64,000 nt of DNA from Geobacter sp. AOG1 (GTDB lineage: Bacteria > Desulfobacterota > Desulfuromonadia > Geobacterales > Geobacteraceae), in contig NZ_BLIZ01000001.1 of the NCBI RefSeq assembly GCF_019972315.1, positions 2,300,558 through 2,364,557 of the forward strand, read 5' to 3'. Position 1 is the first letter of the stretch. Every line of letters begins with the position of its first letter. Shown in pieces: positions 23,883-32,737 of the stretch. Under the pieces are notes generated by a model. That model saw only the letters and a program-made list of their open reading frames with translations. It made no database searches and had not been told where the DNA came from. The translations under genes and the position numbers were made by a program.

Positions 23883-24977
23883 ATGACAAAACGATTGCTG
23901 GAGCGGGTTCCCGACACAATCAGGCGAAAGCTTGGGGCTCAGAGTGGAGTATGTCTGCTCAACGGCCGGGATGTGTTTACCGCACTTGCGGGGGAAGAGC
24001 AGATCATCATGGCGTGCAATGCCCGCATAAAGCATGTCATTCCGGGTATTTTACGCGCTGCCGAAGAGCTCGATGCCATTGTCGCCTTCGAGCTGACAAG
24101 GACCGAGGGGGGAATGGATGGCGGCTACACCGGTCAGACCCCCGAGGTGTTTGTCTCCACTGTCGTGGAATACGCCGAACGTTGTGGATTCACCAAGCCT
24201 TTCATCATCCATGGCGATCATATTACGGTGAAGACTACTGAGGTTGCCGAATACGAGGAAGCAGAACGGCTCCTGGCGGCTGAGATGGCGGCGGGGTTCA
24301 CTTCCTTTGCCATCGATGCCTCATTCAATCCTTTGGCAGCCAATATCGATATCGTGGCACGTCTTGCCAGGCCGGTGTGCGAGGCCGGTTTCGGTCTCGA
24401 AGTGGAACTGGGGGAAGTGCGACCGGTGGGGAGCGCATCGAACCTGACAACGGTCGAGGAAGCACGGGAGTTCCTGGTCACCCTCGCTTCACGGGGTGTG
24501 TGCCCCCAACTTCTGGCCATTGACAATGGTTCCAAAACGGGCAACTACCTTGACGGACAGATGGTGAACATAGATCTGGAGAGAACCCGGGAAATCTATG
24601 CCGTTGCCGTTGCCGCCGGTCTTTCCGGTCTGGTGCAGCATGGCATTACCGGCACCCCCCTGCGTACAGTGGGGAAGTTTGCCGAATACGGGGTTCGTAA
24701 GGGTAATATCGGTACTCTCTGGCAGAATGTGGCCCATGCGGGACTGCCGCTCGATCTCATGGATGCCATGCGCCGTTGGGCAAAGGAGAATCGACAGGAC
24801 ATCAAGTATGCGACCCGTGTCTTCAAGGCGGATATCGATTCCATTCCGGAAGATAATGCCCACCAGATACATGAGATGGCATATCGGGAAGCGAAGGAAT
24901 TTATCACTGCGTTCCGTTCCGTCGGCAGTGCCGGCAAGCTTGTGCGACTGCTGGGGCGCGAGCAGTGCGCATCATAA
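23883..24977 (+). CDS. Class II fructose-bisphosphate aldolase family protein
   Basis: A 364-aa TIM-barrel protein with class II aldolase landmarks: 'VCLLNGRDVFTAL' at the N-terminus, an HGDH zinc-site variant (usual HLDH), 'SFAIDASFNP' in place of the common 'MIDGS' strand, 'GLEVELGEV' and 'VQHGITGTP'. It is more divergent than glycolytic Fba and could act on another sugar phosphate or a related ketose-type substrate. A sigma-70 promoter precedes it and its end overlaps rsmD. Confidence 0.75.
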   Translation: MTKRLLERVPDTIRRKLGAQSGVCLLNGRDVFTALAGEEQIIMACNARIKHVIPGILRAAEELDAIVAFELTRTEGGMDGGYTGQTPEVFVSTVVEYAERCGFTKPFIIHGDHITVKTTEVAEYEEAERLLAAEMAAGFTSFAIDASFNPLAANIDIVARLARPVCEAGFGLEVELGEVRPVGSASNLTTVEEAREFLVTLASRGVCPQLLAIDNGSKTGNYLDGQMVNIDLERTREIYAVAVAAGLSGLVQHGITGTPLRTVGKFAEYGVRKGNIGTLWQNVAHAGLPLDLMDAMRRWAKENRQDIKYATRVFKADIDSIPEDNAHQIHEMAYREAKEFITAFRSVGSAGKLVRLLGREQCAS

Positions 24978-25525
24978 GCGGCTCTGCCAGGGGTCGCCGA
25001 CTTTTCTCCCCGGCAAGTTACCGGGTAAGGCCGACAGCAGACCGTGTCAAGGAGGCGCTTTTCAATATCCTTGCCGGTCTGGTCGATTTTTCCGGCTGCC
25101 GGGCGCTCGACATCTTTGCGGGGACCGGTAATCTCGGCATCGAGTCACTCAGCAGGGGTGCCGGCGTGGTGGTTTTCGTGGACAGCCACCGGGAGTCTGC
25201 TGCGCTCGTCAGGAAAAACCTTAGTCTCGTCGGTCTTGAATCTCGGGGGCGGATTATTGAGCGGGAGGTGCTGACAGCCCTTGGAATGCTGGAAAAGGAG
25301 GGGGAGCGATTCGACCTGGTGTTTCTCGACCCCCCCTACGCCCAAGGGCTTGCGGAAAAAACTCTCCGGCACCTGGCAGATTCGCCCCTGCTCCATGCCG
25401 GCAGTGTGGTTGTAGCCGAAATTTCCAGCCGGGAGGAGGTGCCAGGCACTTTTGGCCCTCTTGTCCAGTTCGACCGGCGCATCTACGGCGATACCGCGTT
25501 GGTATTCTTTTCCCTTGGGGAATAA
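24965..25525 (+). CDS. rsmD: 16S rRNA (guanine966-N2)-methyltransferase RsmD
   Basis: A 186-aa SAM-dependent methyltransferase starting at GTG 24965 (MRIISGSARGRRL). Motif I is LDIFAGTGNLGIE and the catalytic motif IV is FLDPPY. RsmD methylates G966 of 16S rRNA. It overlaps the aldolase-like gene by 13 bases and is followed by coaD, a common pairing in bacteria. Confidence 0.94.
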   Translation: MRIISGSARGRRLFSPASYRVRPTADRVKEALFNILAGLVDFSGCRALDIFAGTGNLGIESLSRGAGVVVFVDSHRESAALVRKNLSLVGLESRGRIIEREVLTALGMLEKEGERFDLVFLDPPYAQGLAEKTLRHLADSPLLHAGSVVVAEISSREEVPGTFGPLVQFDRRIYGDTALVFFSLGE

Positions 25526-25550
25526 TTACATTGTACGGAAAAGGATGAGC

Positions 25551-26036
25551 ATGCCGCGAAAAATTGCCGTCTATCCCGGTTCCTTCGATCCCATCACCTT
25601 TGGCCACCTGGATATCATCAACCGTGGTCTGAGAATTTTTGACAAGGTAGTGATTGCCGTAGCAAGCAATTCAACGAAAAACGCCCTTTTCACCATCGAA
25701 GAACGAATCGCCCTAATCAGAGAGGTGCTGGCAGGTAACGACCGGGCCAAGGTTGACACTTTCGACGGCCTTCTGGTAGACTACGTCCGCTCCCAGCAGG
25801 CAACGGTCATCATCAGGGGGTTGCGGGCGGTTTCGGACTTCGAGTACGAATTCCAGATCGCCCAGATGAACCGGAGCATAACCCAGGATGTGGAAACGTT
25901 GTTCATGATGACGTCAGTACCTTACAGCTACCTCTCGTCATCCATCGTCAAGGAGGTCAGCTCCTTGCACGGTCCGGTGGACGGGCTTGTGCCGCCGCTC
26001 GTCAAACAAGCGCTTATCAACAAGTTTTCTTCATAA
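25551..26036 (+). CDS. coaD: Phosphopantetheine adenylyltransferase
   Basis: A 161-aa nucleotidyltransferase for the fourth step of coenzyme A synthesis. It has the GSFDPITFGHLD (T/HxGH) site at residues about 10-21, 'IIRGLRAVSDFEYE' in the middle and 'YSYLSSSIVKE' near the end. ATG 25551 gives the standard length; AAGGA lies six bases upstream. ATG 25545 is possible. Confidence 0.96.
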   Translation: MPRKIAVYPGSFDPITFGHLDIINRGLRIFDKVVIAVASNSTKNALFTIEERIALIREVLAGNDRAKVDTFDGLLVDYVRSQQATVIIRGLRAVSDFEYEFQIAQMNRSITQDVETLFMMTSVPYSYLSSSIVKEVSSLHGPVDGLVPPLVKQALINKFSS

Positions 26037-26059
26037 TCCCCCATAACAAGGAGACCCGT

Positions 26060-27364
26060 ATGAATCCGCTAGCCGTAGAACTTAACGAGATGCTCAGCCA
26101 GAGCAATCCCTGTGTTTTGGATATGCTGTCCGACCTGGGCAAGAACCTTTTTTTCCCCAAGGGAATTCTGACCCAGTCGGCAGAAGCCAAGGAAAAGGCC
26201 CACAAATTCAACGCCACCATAGGCATCGCCACCGAAAAAGGCGGCCCGATGTACCTCCAGTGCATCCAGGACAAGCTCTCCGCCTTCGACCCGAAGGACA
26301 TCTACCCCTATGCGCCGCCGGCCGGCAAGCCCGAACTGCGCGCCCTCTGGCGGGAGAAGCAGTTGCGGGAGAACCCGAGCCAACAGGGAAAACATTTCAG
26401 CAACCCGATCGTCACCAACGCCCTCACCCACGGCCTCTCAATCGTTGCCGACATGTTCGTCGACGCTGGTGACCACGTGATCCTGCCGGACATGCTCTGG
26501 GGGAACTACAACCTGACCTTCGGCACCTGCTCCGGTGCCGTCATGCGGAAATTCCCTACCTTCACCGTGGCCGGCGGCTATGACGTCGACGCCTTCAAGG
26601 CCGAGCTGAAAAACAGTGCCGAGGAAAAGGGGAAAGCCATCGTTCTCCTGAACTTTCCCAACAACCCGAGCGGCTACACCCCGACTGTCGCCGAAGGCGA
26701 TGCCATTGTTGCCGCCATCAAGGAAGTAGCCGAGAGCGGCTGCAACGTCGTCGCCGTCACCGACGATGCCTATTTCGGCCTCTTCTACGAGGACAGCCTG
26801 AAGGAGTCGCTCTTCGGCAAGCTCGCCAACCTCCACCCGCGCATCCTGGCGGTCAAGCTCGACGGCGCCACCAAGGAGGAGTTCGTCTGGGGCTTCCGGA
26901 CCGGCTTCATCACCTTCGCCGACGGCAACAGCTTCGAGAACGCCCGGGTCATGACGGTTCTGGAGAAGAAGGCCATGGGGATCATCCGTGCACGGATCTC
27001 CAACTGTCCCCACCCCTCCCAGACCTTTGCCATCGAGGCGCTCCGCTCCCCGAAATTCCTCGAACAGAAGGAGGAGAAGTTCCAGGTGCTGAAAGGCCGC
27101 GCTCTCAAGGTCAAGGAAGTCCTCAACAGCGGCAAGTACGATTCCGCCTGGACCTACTACCCGTTCAACTCCGGCTACTTCATGTGCCTCAAGCTGAAGA
27201 CCGTCGATGCCGAGAAATTGCGGGTCCACATCCTCGAAAAATACGGCGTCGGTGGTATTTCCATCGGCAAGACCGACCTGCGGATCGCCTTCTCCTGCAT
27301 CGAGGAGAAGGATATCTCTGAACTGTTCGACATTATCTACCAAGGGGTACAGGATCTGACCTGA
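26060..27364 (+). CDS. Aminotransferase class I/II (PLP-dependent)
   Basis: A 434-aa fold-type I aminotransferase: 'PNNPSGYTPT' substrate loop, 'AVTDDAYFGLFYED' with the PLP-binding Asp and Tyr, Schiff-base Lys in VKLDGATKEEFVWG, and the carboxylate-binding Arg in FRTGF. The branch is unlike canonical AspC; substrate (aspartate, aromatic or alanine) cannot be read from sequence. ACAAGGAG lies just before ATG 26060. Its codon use is strongly C-ending, suggesting high expression. Confidence 0.88.
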   Translation: MNPLAVELNEMLSQSNPCVLDMLSDLGKNLFFPKGILTQSAEAKEKAHKFNATIGIATEKGGPMYLQCIQDKLSAFDPKDIYPYAPPAGKPELRALWREKQLRENPSQQGKHFSNPIVTNALTHGLSIVADMFVDAGDHVILPDMLWGNYNLTFGTCSGAVMRKFPTFTVAGGYDVDAFKAELKNSAEEKGKAIVLLNFPNNPSGYTPTVAEGDAIVAAIKEVAESGCNVVAVTDDAYFGLFYEDSLKESLFGKLANLHPRILAVKLDGATKEEFVWGFRTGFITFADGNSFENARVMTVLEKKAMGIIRARISNCPHPSQTFAIEALRSPKFLEQKEEKFQVLKGRALKVKEVLNSGKYDSAWTYYPFNSGYFMCLKLKTVDAEKLRVHILEKYGVGGISIGKTDLRIAFSCIEEKDISELFDIIYQGVQDLT

Positions 27365-27428
27365 TCATCATGGATCGCATCGAAAGAGGCGATCAAGAAC
27401 CTGAAGTAATCCGCGGGCAGCATGACGA

Positions 27429-27463
27429 GCAAAGGCGGGGAGATCCGGTCTCCCCGCCTTTGC
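27429..27463 (+). terminator. Strong hairpin after the aminotransferase gene
   Basis: A perfect 15-bp stem (GCAAAGGCGGGGAGA and its complement) with a five-base loop. T3 lies within the stem and no long T-run follows. It sits 15 bases before the DUF1858 gene and may terminate or attenuate into it. Confidence 0.65.
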
Positions 27464-27477
27464 AGCAGGGAGCTGAC

Positions 27478-27675
27478 ATGATCACAAAAGAGATGACCAT
27501 TGGTGAAATAATGCGCCGCTATCCTCAAACGGTGGAGGTTTTTGCCCGCTTCGGCCTGGAGTGCAGCGATTGCCAGATCGCCGACTTTGAGGAAATCGGT
27601 CATGGAGCAGGTGTCCACAAAGTTGAAGTCGAAAAACTTATTGCTGATTTGAACCGGGCCGCGGGGGTACAATAA
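27478..27675 (+). CDS. DUF1858 (redox-disulfide) small protein
   Basis: A 65-aa protein matching DUF1858: 'MTIGEIMRRYPQTVEVFARFGLECSDCQ', with a CxxC pair. Related domains are fused to or sit beside hybrid-cluster and Fe-S proteins and are thought to act in redox or metal handling. GGGAG precedes ATG 27478. A second member lies at 52041-52241. Confidence 0.85.
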   Translation: MITKEMTIGEIMRRYPQTVEVFARFGLECSDCQIADFEEIGHGAGVHKVEVEKLIADLNRAAGVQ

Positions 27676-28060
27676 TTTTTGGGCTTCATTCAAGTGGCAA
27701 GTTGGTTGCCCGTGGTATTCAATAGTTCGATGACGATCCGGAGTGCTCAGCGTGAGCCCTCATTACGTCGCAGTTTCCTTTAGAGCCGTTCTCCTTGTAT
27801 CTGCCACCTCCCCTTCCATAAGATGTATTCCCTTGAGTGATGCCTCCTTTTTTCCTGCCGTTGGATTACTACCCCCGTAGGCTGATCATGGTGTGTAGTT
27901 TGTGTGTGTAAAAATTACATTATGCGTGTACTCAGTGCTTCGGCAAAGAGGGATCAGTGGGGTGATAAATGATGTTTCTCTGAGGGCAGATTTCGGAGAC
28001 AGTATAAAATAACTAACAATTACAATTTGTTATGGCATGGCTTGTTGTGTTGCTTCCGTG
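27676..28060. other. Intergenic region upstream of the glutamate synthase operon
   Basis: About 385 bases with no convincing gene. The second half is AT- and GT-rich (GTGTGTAGTTTGTGTGTGT) and leads to the sigma-54 promoter at 28061. Enhancer sites for an NtrC-type activator would be expected here, but no clear palindrome could be assigned by eye. Confidence 0.4.
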
Positions 28061-28076
28061 TGGCACGCAAATCGCA
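28061..28076 (+). promoter_or_regulatory. Sigma-54 (RpoN) promoter of the glutamate synthase operon
   Basis: TGGCAC-GCAAA-TCGCA, one mismatch from TGGCAC-N5-TTGCA, with GG and GC ten bases apart. The start would be near 28088, giving a leader of about 55 bases. Confidence 0.78.
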
Positions 28077-28142
28077 GTAGTGGAGTCCTGTAGATTTGTC
28101 AGCAGAGCGGAGAGTTTCCGCGGTGCATACGGAGGTTGCAAG

Positions 28143-29672
28143 GTGCTCTACAAAAGTGTTAACGAGTCATTCAACGAGTTCCTCATCGACCGGGCCGATG
28201 CGAAATGCATCCGCTGCAAGGTCTGTGTACGGCAGTGCGCCTACGATGTCCATGCCTATCTTGCCGGCGAGGATGTCCTGACCGAGGACAACAGCCTTTG
28301 TATCGGCTGTCGCCGCTGTTCGGCCCTCTGTCCGACCGGTGCCATCACCATCAGGTCCAACGAGGAAAGCTTCAAGGCCAATGCATCCTGGTCCGGTGCC
28401 CATATCCGCAACCTTTACGCCCAGGCCGATACGGGGGGGATTCTGCTGGCTGCCATGGGTAATCCGGCCAAGTACCCCATCTACTGGGACCACCTCCTCC
28501 TTGATGCCTCCCAGGTGACCAATCCATCCATCGACCCGCTCCGCGAGCCGATGGAACTCCGCACGTACCTGGGGAAGAAGCCCCATGCCGTCGAAGTTAT
28601 TAAGGACAAGAACACCGGCAAGGCGAAGCTGGCAACCAAACTGTCACCCCAACTCAAGCTGGAGTACCCCTTCATCTTTTCCGCCATGAGCTACGGCGCC
28701 CTGAACCTCAATGCCCACAAGGCAATGGCTGCCGCTGCCCAGGAGCTCGGCACCATCTACAACACCGGCGAGGGTGGCCTCCACAAGGACCTCTACCAGT
28801 ATGGCAAGAACGTCATCGTGCAGGTTGCCTCGGGGCGTTTCGGCGTCAGTGAGCAGTACCTGAACGCCGGGGTGGGGATCGAGATCAAGGTGGGACAAGG
28901 TGCGAAACCGGGGATCGGAGGCCACCTGCCGGGGGAAAAGGTCAACGACCAGATCTCCGAGACCCGCATGATACCCATCGGCTCCGATGCCATTTCGCCG
29001 GCGCCGCACCATGACATCTATTCGATCGAAGACCTGCGCCAGCTGATCTATGCCCTCAAGGAAGCCACCAACTATGAGAAGCCGGTTTCGGTAAAGATCG
29101 CTGCCGTCCACCACGTGGCTGCCATTGCCTCCGGCATTGCCCGGGCGGGTGCTGACATCATCACCATCGACGGCTTCCGGGGTGGGACCGGCGCTGCCCC
29201 CCAAGTGATCCGCGACAACGTCGGTATCCCCATGGAGCTGGCCTTGGCGGCGGTGGACGCACGGCTGCGGGACGAGGGTATCCGCAATCAGGTCTCCATC
29301 GTGGTCGGCGGCGGTGTCAGGAACTCCAGCGATGCAATCAAGGCCATTGCACTGGGTGCCGATGCCATCAACCTGGGAACCTCCACCCTGCTCGCCCTGG
29401 GATGTACCCTCTGCCAGCGCTGCTATACCGGTAAATGTCCATGGGGAATCACCACCAACAATCCCTACCTGGCCAAGCGGCTCAACCCGGAGATTGGTGC
29501 GGAGCGACTGGTGAATCTGGTCCACGCCTGGGGGCATGAAATGAAGGAAATCCTCGGCGGCATGGGTTTGAACGCGCTGGAGTCGCTGCGTGGCAACCGG
29601 TACAAGTTGCGGGCCGTGGGGCTGTCGGATCAGACCATGAACCTGCTGGGGGTCATGCCGGCCGGAGAATAA
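28143..29672 (+). CDS. Glutamate synthase, FMN/Fe-S synthase domain protein (archaeal-type GltB)
   Basis: A 509-aa protein. Residues about 15-70 hold two ferredoxin-like clusters (CIRCKVCVRQC and CIGCRRCSALCPTG). The rest is the FMN-binding TIM barrel of glutamate synthase: 'FIFSAMSYGALNLNAHKA', 'GEGGLHKD', 'KPGIGGHLPGEKV', 'DIITIDGFRGGTGAAP', and the 3Fe-4S Cys set in CTLCQRCYTGKCPWG. It makes glutamate from 2-oxoglutarate and the ammonia released by the partner amidotransferase. GTG 28143 with GGAGGT six bases upstream is preferred. First gene of a five-gene split synthase. Confidence 0.93.
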   Translation: MLYKSVNESFNEFLIDRADAKCIRCKVCVRQCAYDVHAYLAGEDVLTEDNSLCIGCRRCSALCPTGAITIRSNEESFKANASWSGAHIRNLYAQADTGGILLAAMGNPAKYPIYWDHLLLDASQVTNPSIDPLREPMELRTYLGKKPHAVEVIKDKNTGKAKLATKLSPQLKLEYPFIFSAMSYGALNLNAHKAMAAAAQELGTIYNTGEGGLHKDLYQYGKNVIVQVASGRFGVSEQYLNAGVGIEIKVGQGAKPGIGGHLPGEKVNDQISETRMIPIGSDAISPAPHHDIYSIEDLRQLIYALKEATNYEKPVSVKIAAVHHVAAIASGIARAGADIITIDGFRGGTGAAPQVIRDNVGIPMELALAAVDARLRDEGIRNQVSIVVGGGVRNSSDAIKAIALGADAINLGTSTLLALGCTLCQRCYTGKCPWGITTNNPYLAKRLNPEIGAERLVNLVHAWGHEMKEILGGMGLNALESLRGNRYKLRAVGLSDQTMNLLGVMPAGE

Positions 29673-29731
29673 TAGGACCTATATGACTTATGGGTCCCAT
29701 GGAACTCGTTAAACGAACTATGAGGAAGAGC

Positions 29732-30181
29732 ATGAAACGTATCTACACCATAGAAGATGCCTGTATCGGCTGCCACCTCTGCGAGGTAGGGTGCATCACC
29801 GAACATTCACAGTCCAAGGACCCGATCCGGGCCTTTCTCCATGAACAAGTCCGCTCCATCTCCCGCTGCACTGTGGAGGAGTTGGACGGAGGGGTGATTT
29901 CCCTCTCTACCACCTGCCGCCACTGCGATGAGCCGGATTGTTTGCGGGCCTGCATTTCCGGGGCAATTCAGAAGAACGATGCCGGGGTGGTGCGGATCGA
30001 CACCGAGCAGTGCGTCGGCTGCTGGTCCTGTGTCATGGCTTGCCCTTACGGCGCCGTGCAGAGGAATCTGGCAAAGAAAAAGGCCAACAAGTGCGATCTC
30101 TGTCCGGACCGGAAGAGCCCCGCCTGCGTGGATGCCTGTCCCAACCGGGCGCTCGTGTACAAGGAGGGGAGCCAGAAATGA
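29732..30181 (+). CDS. Poly-4Fe-4S ferredoxin subunit of glutamate synthase
   Basis: A 149-aa electron-transfer protein of the DmsB/HycB-like type with four Cys groups (CIGCHLCEVGC, CRHCDEPDCLRAC, CVGCWSCVMACPYGA, CDLCPDRKSPACVDACP). It probably carries electrons between the flavoprotein encoded next and the FMN synthase subunit. ATG 29732 has AGGAAGAG upstream. Its stop overlaps the next start (AAATGA). Confidence 0.9.
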   Translation: MKRIYTIEDACIGCHLCEVGCITEHSQSKDPIRAFLHEQVRSISRCTVEELDGGVISLSTTCRHCDEPDCLRACISGAIQKNDAGVVRIDTEQCVGCWSCVMACPYGAVQRNLAKKKANKCDLCPDRKSPACVDACPNRALVYKEGSQK

Positions 30182-31455
30182 ACTACGTGATCATCGGTAA
30201 TTCGGTTGCCGCAGTCGGCGCCATTCGCGGTATCCGCGGGGTGGACGAGCAGGGGAACATCACCGTCATCTCCCGTGAGCGGCACATCGCCTACGGCCGT
30301 CCCCTCATCTCCTACCTGCTCGGCGGGCTCATCACCGAGAAACGGATGGCCTACCTGCCGGAGGATTTTTACGAGAAAAACCGGGTGAACCTCCTCCTCG
30401 ATGCCGAGGTTGTCGGCGTTGATAGCGCCAGGAAACAGGTGAAACTGGCAGCCGGCGATACCATCGGGTTCGACAAACTTCTCATCGCCACCGGCGGTGA
30501 CCCGTTCGTCCCTCCCATCGAGGGGCTTGCCGGTAAAGACCGGATCTTCACCTTCACCACCTGGGACGATGCGGAGAAGTTGAAGGGGATTGCGGCCGAC
30601 ATGGAGCGGGTAGTGGTGATCGGCGGCGGTCTCATCGGCCTCAAGGCTGCCGAAGGGATCCACCTCCTCGGCAAGCAGATATCCATCGTGGAACTGGCCG
30701 ACCGGATTCTGTCTGCTGCCTTCGATCGCCCGGCGGGGCGGGTGGTGGCGAAGAAGATGAAGGCCAACGGCATCGACGTCATTACCGAGGATACGGTAGT
30801 GCGGATCGAGGGGGATGGTGCGCGGATAAGCGGTGTTACCCTCAAGTCGGGAGACTATATCCCCTGTGATACGGTAGTCGTGGCCATCGGTGTCCGACCG
30901 GCTGCCGGTTTCCTCAAGGGGAGCAAGGTGGAGGTGAACCGGGGGATCGTGGTGAACGACACCATGGAAACCTCAGTGAAGGGTATCTATGCCGCCGGTG
31001 ACGTGGCCGAGGCGAGCGACTTCTTCTCCGGCCAGAAGAACCCCATGCCGATCTGGCCCGATGCATACATCCAGGGAGATGTGGCAGGTACTGCCATGGC
31101 CGGCGGGAAGAAGTCCTACAGCGGCGGTCTGGCAATGAACTCCATCGAGCTGTTCAAGGTCCCGACCATCTCCATGGGAATTACCAATCCGGTGGAACCG
31201 AAGGAATTCGATATCCTCACCTATCAGGATGCTGAGAACTATCAGTACCGCAAGATCGTGCTGCAGGAAAACCGCCTGGTCGGCGCCGTCCTGGTGGGGC
31301 AGGTGGACCGGGCCGGCATATTCTCCGGATTGATTCGGGAGAAAGTCGACGTGACGCCGTTCAAGGAGCAACTTCTTGACCCCGACTTCGGCTTTATTCA
31401 CCTGACAAAGGAAATCCGGAGCACCCTGTTTGCCCCCTACGGCAAAGTAGCCTGA
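30178..31455 (+). CDS. FAD/NAD(P)-dependent oxidoreductase of the glutamate synthase operon
   Basis: A 425-aa two-dinucleotide-binding flavoprotein: N-terminal 'YVIIGNSVAAVGAIRGI' FAD site, 'LLIATGG', second Rossmann motif 'VVVIGGGLIGLKAAEG' near residue 145, and 'GIYAAGDVAEA'. It resembles NADH-dependent ferredoxin or rubredoxin reductases and probably feeds NAD(P)H electrons to the split synthase, in place of the GltD subunit of bacterial enzymes. AAGGAGG lies upstream of ATG 30178, which overlaps the ferredoxin stop. Confidence 0.9.
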   Translation: MNYVIIGNSVAAVGAIRGIRGVDEQGNITVISRERHIAYGRPLISYLLGGLITEKRMAYLPEDFYEKNRVNLLLDAEVVGVDSARKQVKLAAGDTIGFDKLLIATGGDPFVPPIEGLAGKDRIFTFTTWDDAEKLKGIAADMERVVVIGGGLIGLKAAEGIHLLGKQISIVELADRILSAAFDRPAGRVVAKKMKANGIDVITEDTVVRIEGDGARISGVTLKSGDYIPCDTVVVAIGVRPAAGFLKGSKVEVNRGIVVNDTMETSVKGIYAAGDVAEASDFFSGQKNPMPIWPDAYIQGDVAGTAMAGGKKSYSGGLAMNSIELFKVPTISMGITNPVEPKEFDILTYQDAENYQYRKIVLQENRLVGAVLVGQVDRAGIFSGLIREKVDVTPFKEQLLDPDFGFIHLTKEIRSTLFAPYGKVA

Positions 31456-31524
31456 TTGAGGCATTTGGCTGCCTTGCTGATGTGACTGAACGAGATAACT
31501 ATCAGTAAATCAATAGAGGAACCC

Positions 31525-32646
31525 ATGAAGAATAACCTGAAGCCTACCCATAGATTCGAAAAGGACATCTCCAACTGCGGTCTGACGGGCTTTATCTCCA
31601 AGTCTGGCAAACAGGTTGAGGGGAGCGTCATCATCAAGTCGATTTCCCTTATGCATGATCGGGGGAACGGCCTGGGAGGCGGCTTTGCCGCCTATGGCAT
31701 CTATCCTGAATTCAAGGAATTCTTTGCCTTCCACCTCATGTACGAAAGCGGCATGGCCCTCCAGTTAACGGAGGAGTACCTTGCCGAGCATTTCCTCATC
31801 GACCATCACGAGGAGATCCCGACCAGGCGGAATGCGGCGATTACCAACCCCCCGGCATTTCGGCGCTACTTCGTCAAACCGCTGGAAACGGCGGAATACA
31901 GGGAAGCGCGCGAGTTCCAGAACATGACCGACGAGGACATCATTGTCACCCACGTCATGCGGATCAACAACGAGATTGAAGGTGCCTTTGTCGTATCGTC
32001 CGGCAAAAACATGGGGGCCTTCAAAGGGGTGGGGTATCCGGAAGAGATCGCAGATTTCTTCCGTCTTGAGGAGTACAGCGGCCATATCTGGACCGCCCAC
32101 AACCGCTTCCCGACCAACACGCCGGGGTGGTGGGGTGGCGCGCACCCCTTTACCCTTCTTGACTGGTCCATCGTCCACAACGGCGAAATTTCCTCATACG
32201 GCATCAACAAGCGCTATCTGGAAATGTACGGCTACCTCTGCACCATGCTCACCGATACCGAAGTGGTGGCTTACATGCTCGACCTGCTCATCCGCAAGCA
32301 CGGTCTGTCGCCGGAACTGGCCAGCATGGCTCTGGCTGCCCCTTTCTGGGACAAGATCGATGCCCTTCCCGAGGATGACCGCCAGCTTCTCACTGCTATC
32401 CGCCAGGTATACGGCAGCGGTCTCCTTAACGGCCCCTTCGCCATCCTCTTTGCCAGCAACGAGGGGCTCATCGGTCTCAACGACCGGGTCAAGCTTCGGC
32501 CGCTGGTCTGCGCTACCAAAGACGATTTCGTCTACATGGCGTCGGAAGAGGCGGCAATCCGCGAGATATGTTCCCAACCCGACCGGGTCTGGTCGCCGCG
32601 GGGGGGAGAACCGGTCATCGCCCGGCTGAATCCGGGAGTAATCTGA
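31525..32646 (+). CDS. Class II glutamine amidotransferase domain protein of glutamate synthase
   Basis: A 373-aa Ntn-type amidotransferase that releases ammonia from glutamine. The nucleophile is Cys18 in ISNCGLTGF, so a 17-residue propeptide must be removed. Further landmarks: '[11 protein letters not shown]', 'HNGEISSYG', 'DTEVVAY' and 'GPFAILFAS'. It corresponds to the N-terminal domain of full-length GltB. RBS AGAGGAA before ATG 31525. Confidence 0.9.
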   Translation: MKNNLKPTHRFEKDISNCGLTGFISKSGKQVEGSVIIKSISLMHDRGNGLGGGFAAYGIYPEFKEFFAFHLMYESGMALQLTEEYLAEHFLIDHHEEIPTRRNAAITNPPAFRRYFVKPLETAEYREAREFQNMTDEDIIVTHVMRINNEIEGAFVVSSGKNMGAFKGVGYPEEIADFFRLEEYSGHIWTAHNRFPTNTPGWWGGAHPFTLLDWSIVHNGEISSYGINKRYLEMYGYLCTMLTDTEVVAYMLDLLIRKHGLSPELASMALAAPFWDKIDALPEDDRQLLTAIRQVYGSGLLNGPFAILFASNEGLIGLNDRVKLRPLVCATKDDFVYMASEEAAIREICSQPDRVWSPRGGEPVIARLNPGVI

Positions 32647-32651
32647 CAACA

Positions 32652-32725
32652 GTGAAAAGTGAAAAGTGAATGGTAAACGGAAAAACCGCGATGTTACCCT
32701 TCACCTTTAACTTTTCACCTTTCAC
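32652..32725. repeat. Simple-sequence inverted repeat (GTGAAAA units)
   Basis: Tandem GTGAAAA units followed 20 bases later by their inverse (TTTCACC/TTTTCACC), able to form an imperfect hairpin that fills nearly the whole space between the amidotransferase and GXGXG genes. The unit structure resembles the GGGACC repeat at 46207-46283. No coding potential. Confidence 0.7.
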
Positions 32726-32737
32726 GAGGTGTTTATT

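Noticed and set aside
27676-28142. Structured ncRNA such as 6S or tmRNA upstream of the synthase operon
   Set aside because: No conserved RNA landmarks or strong long-range pairing found by eye; only the sigma-54 promoter is supported.
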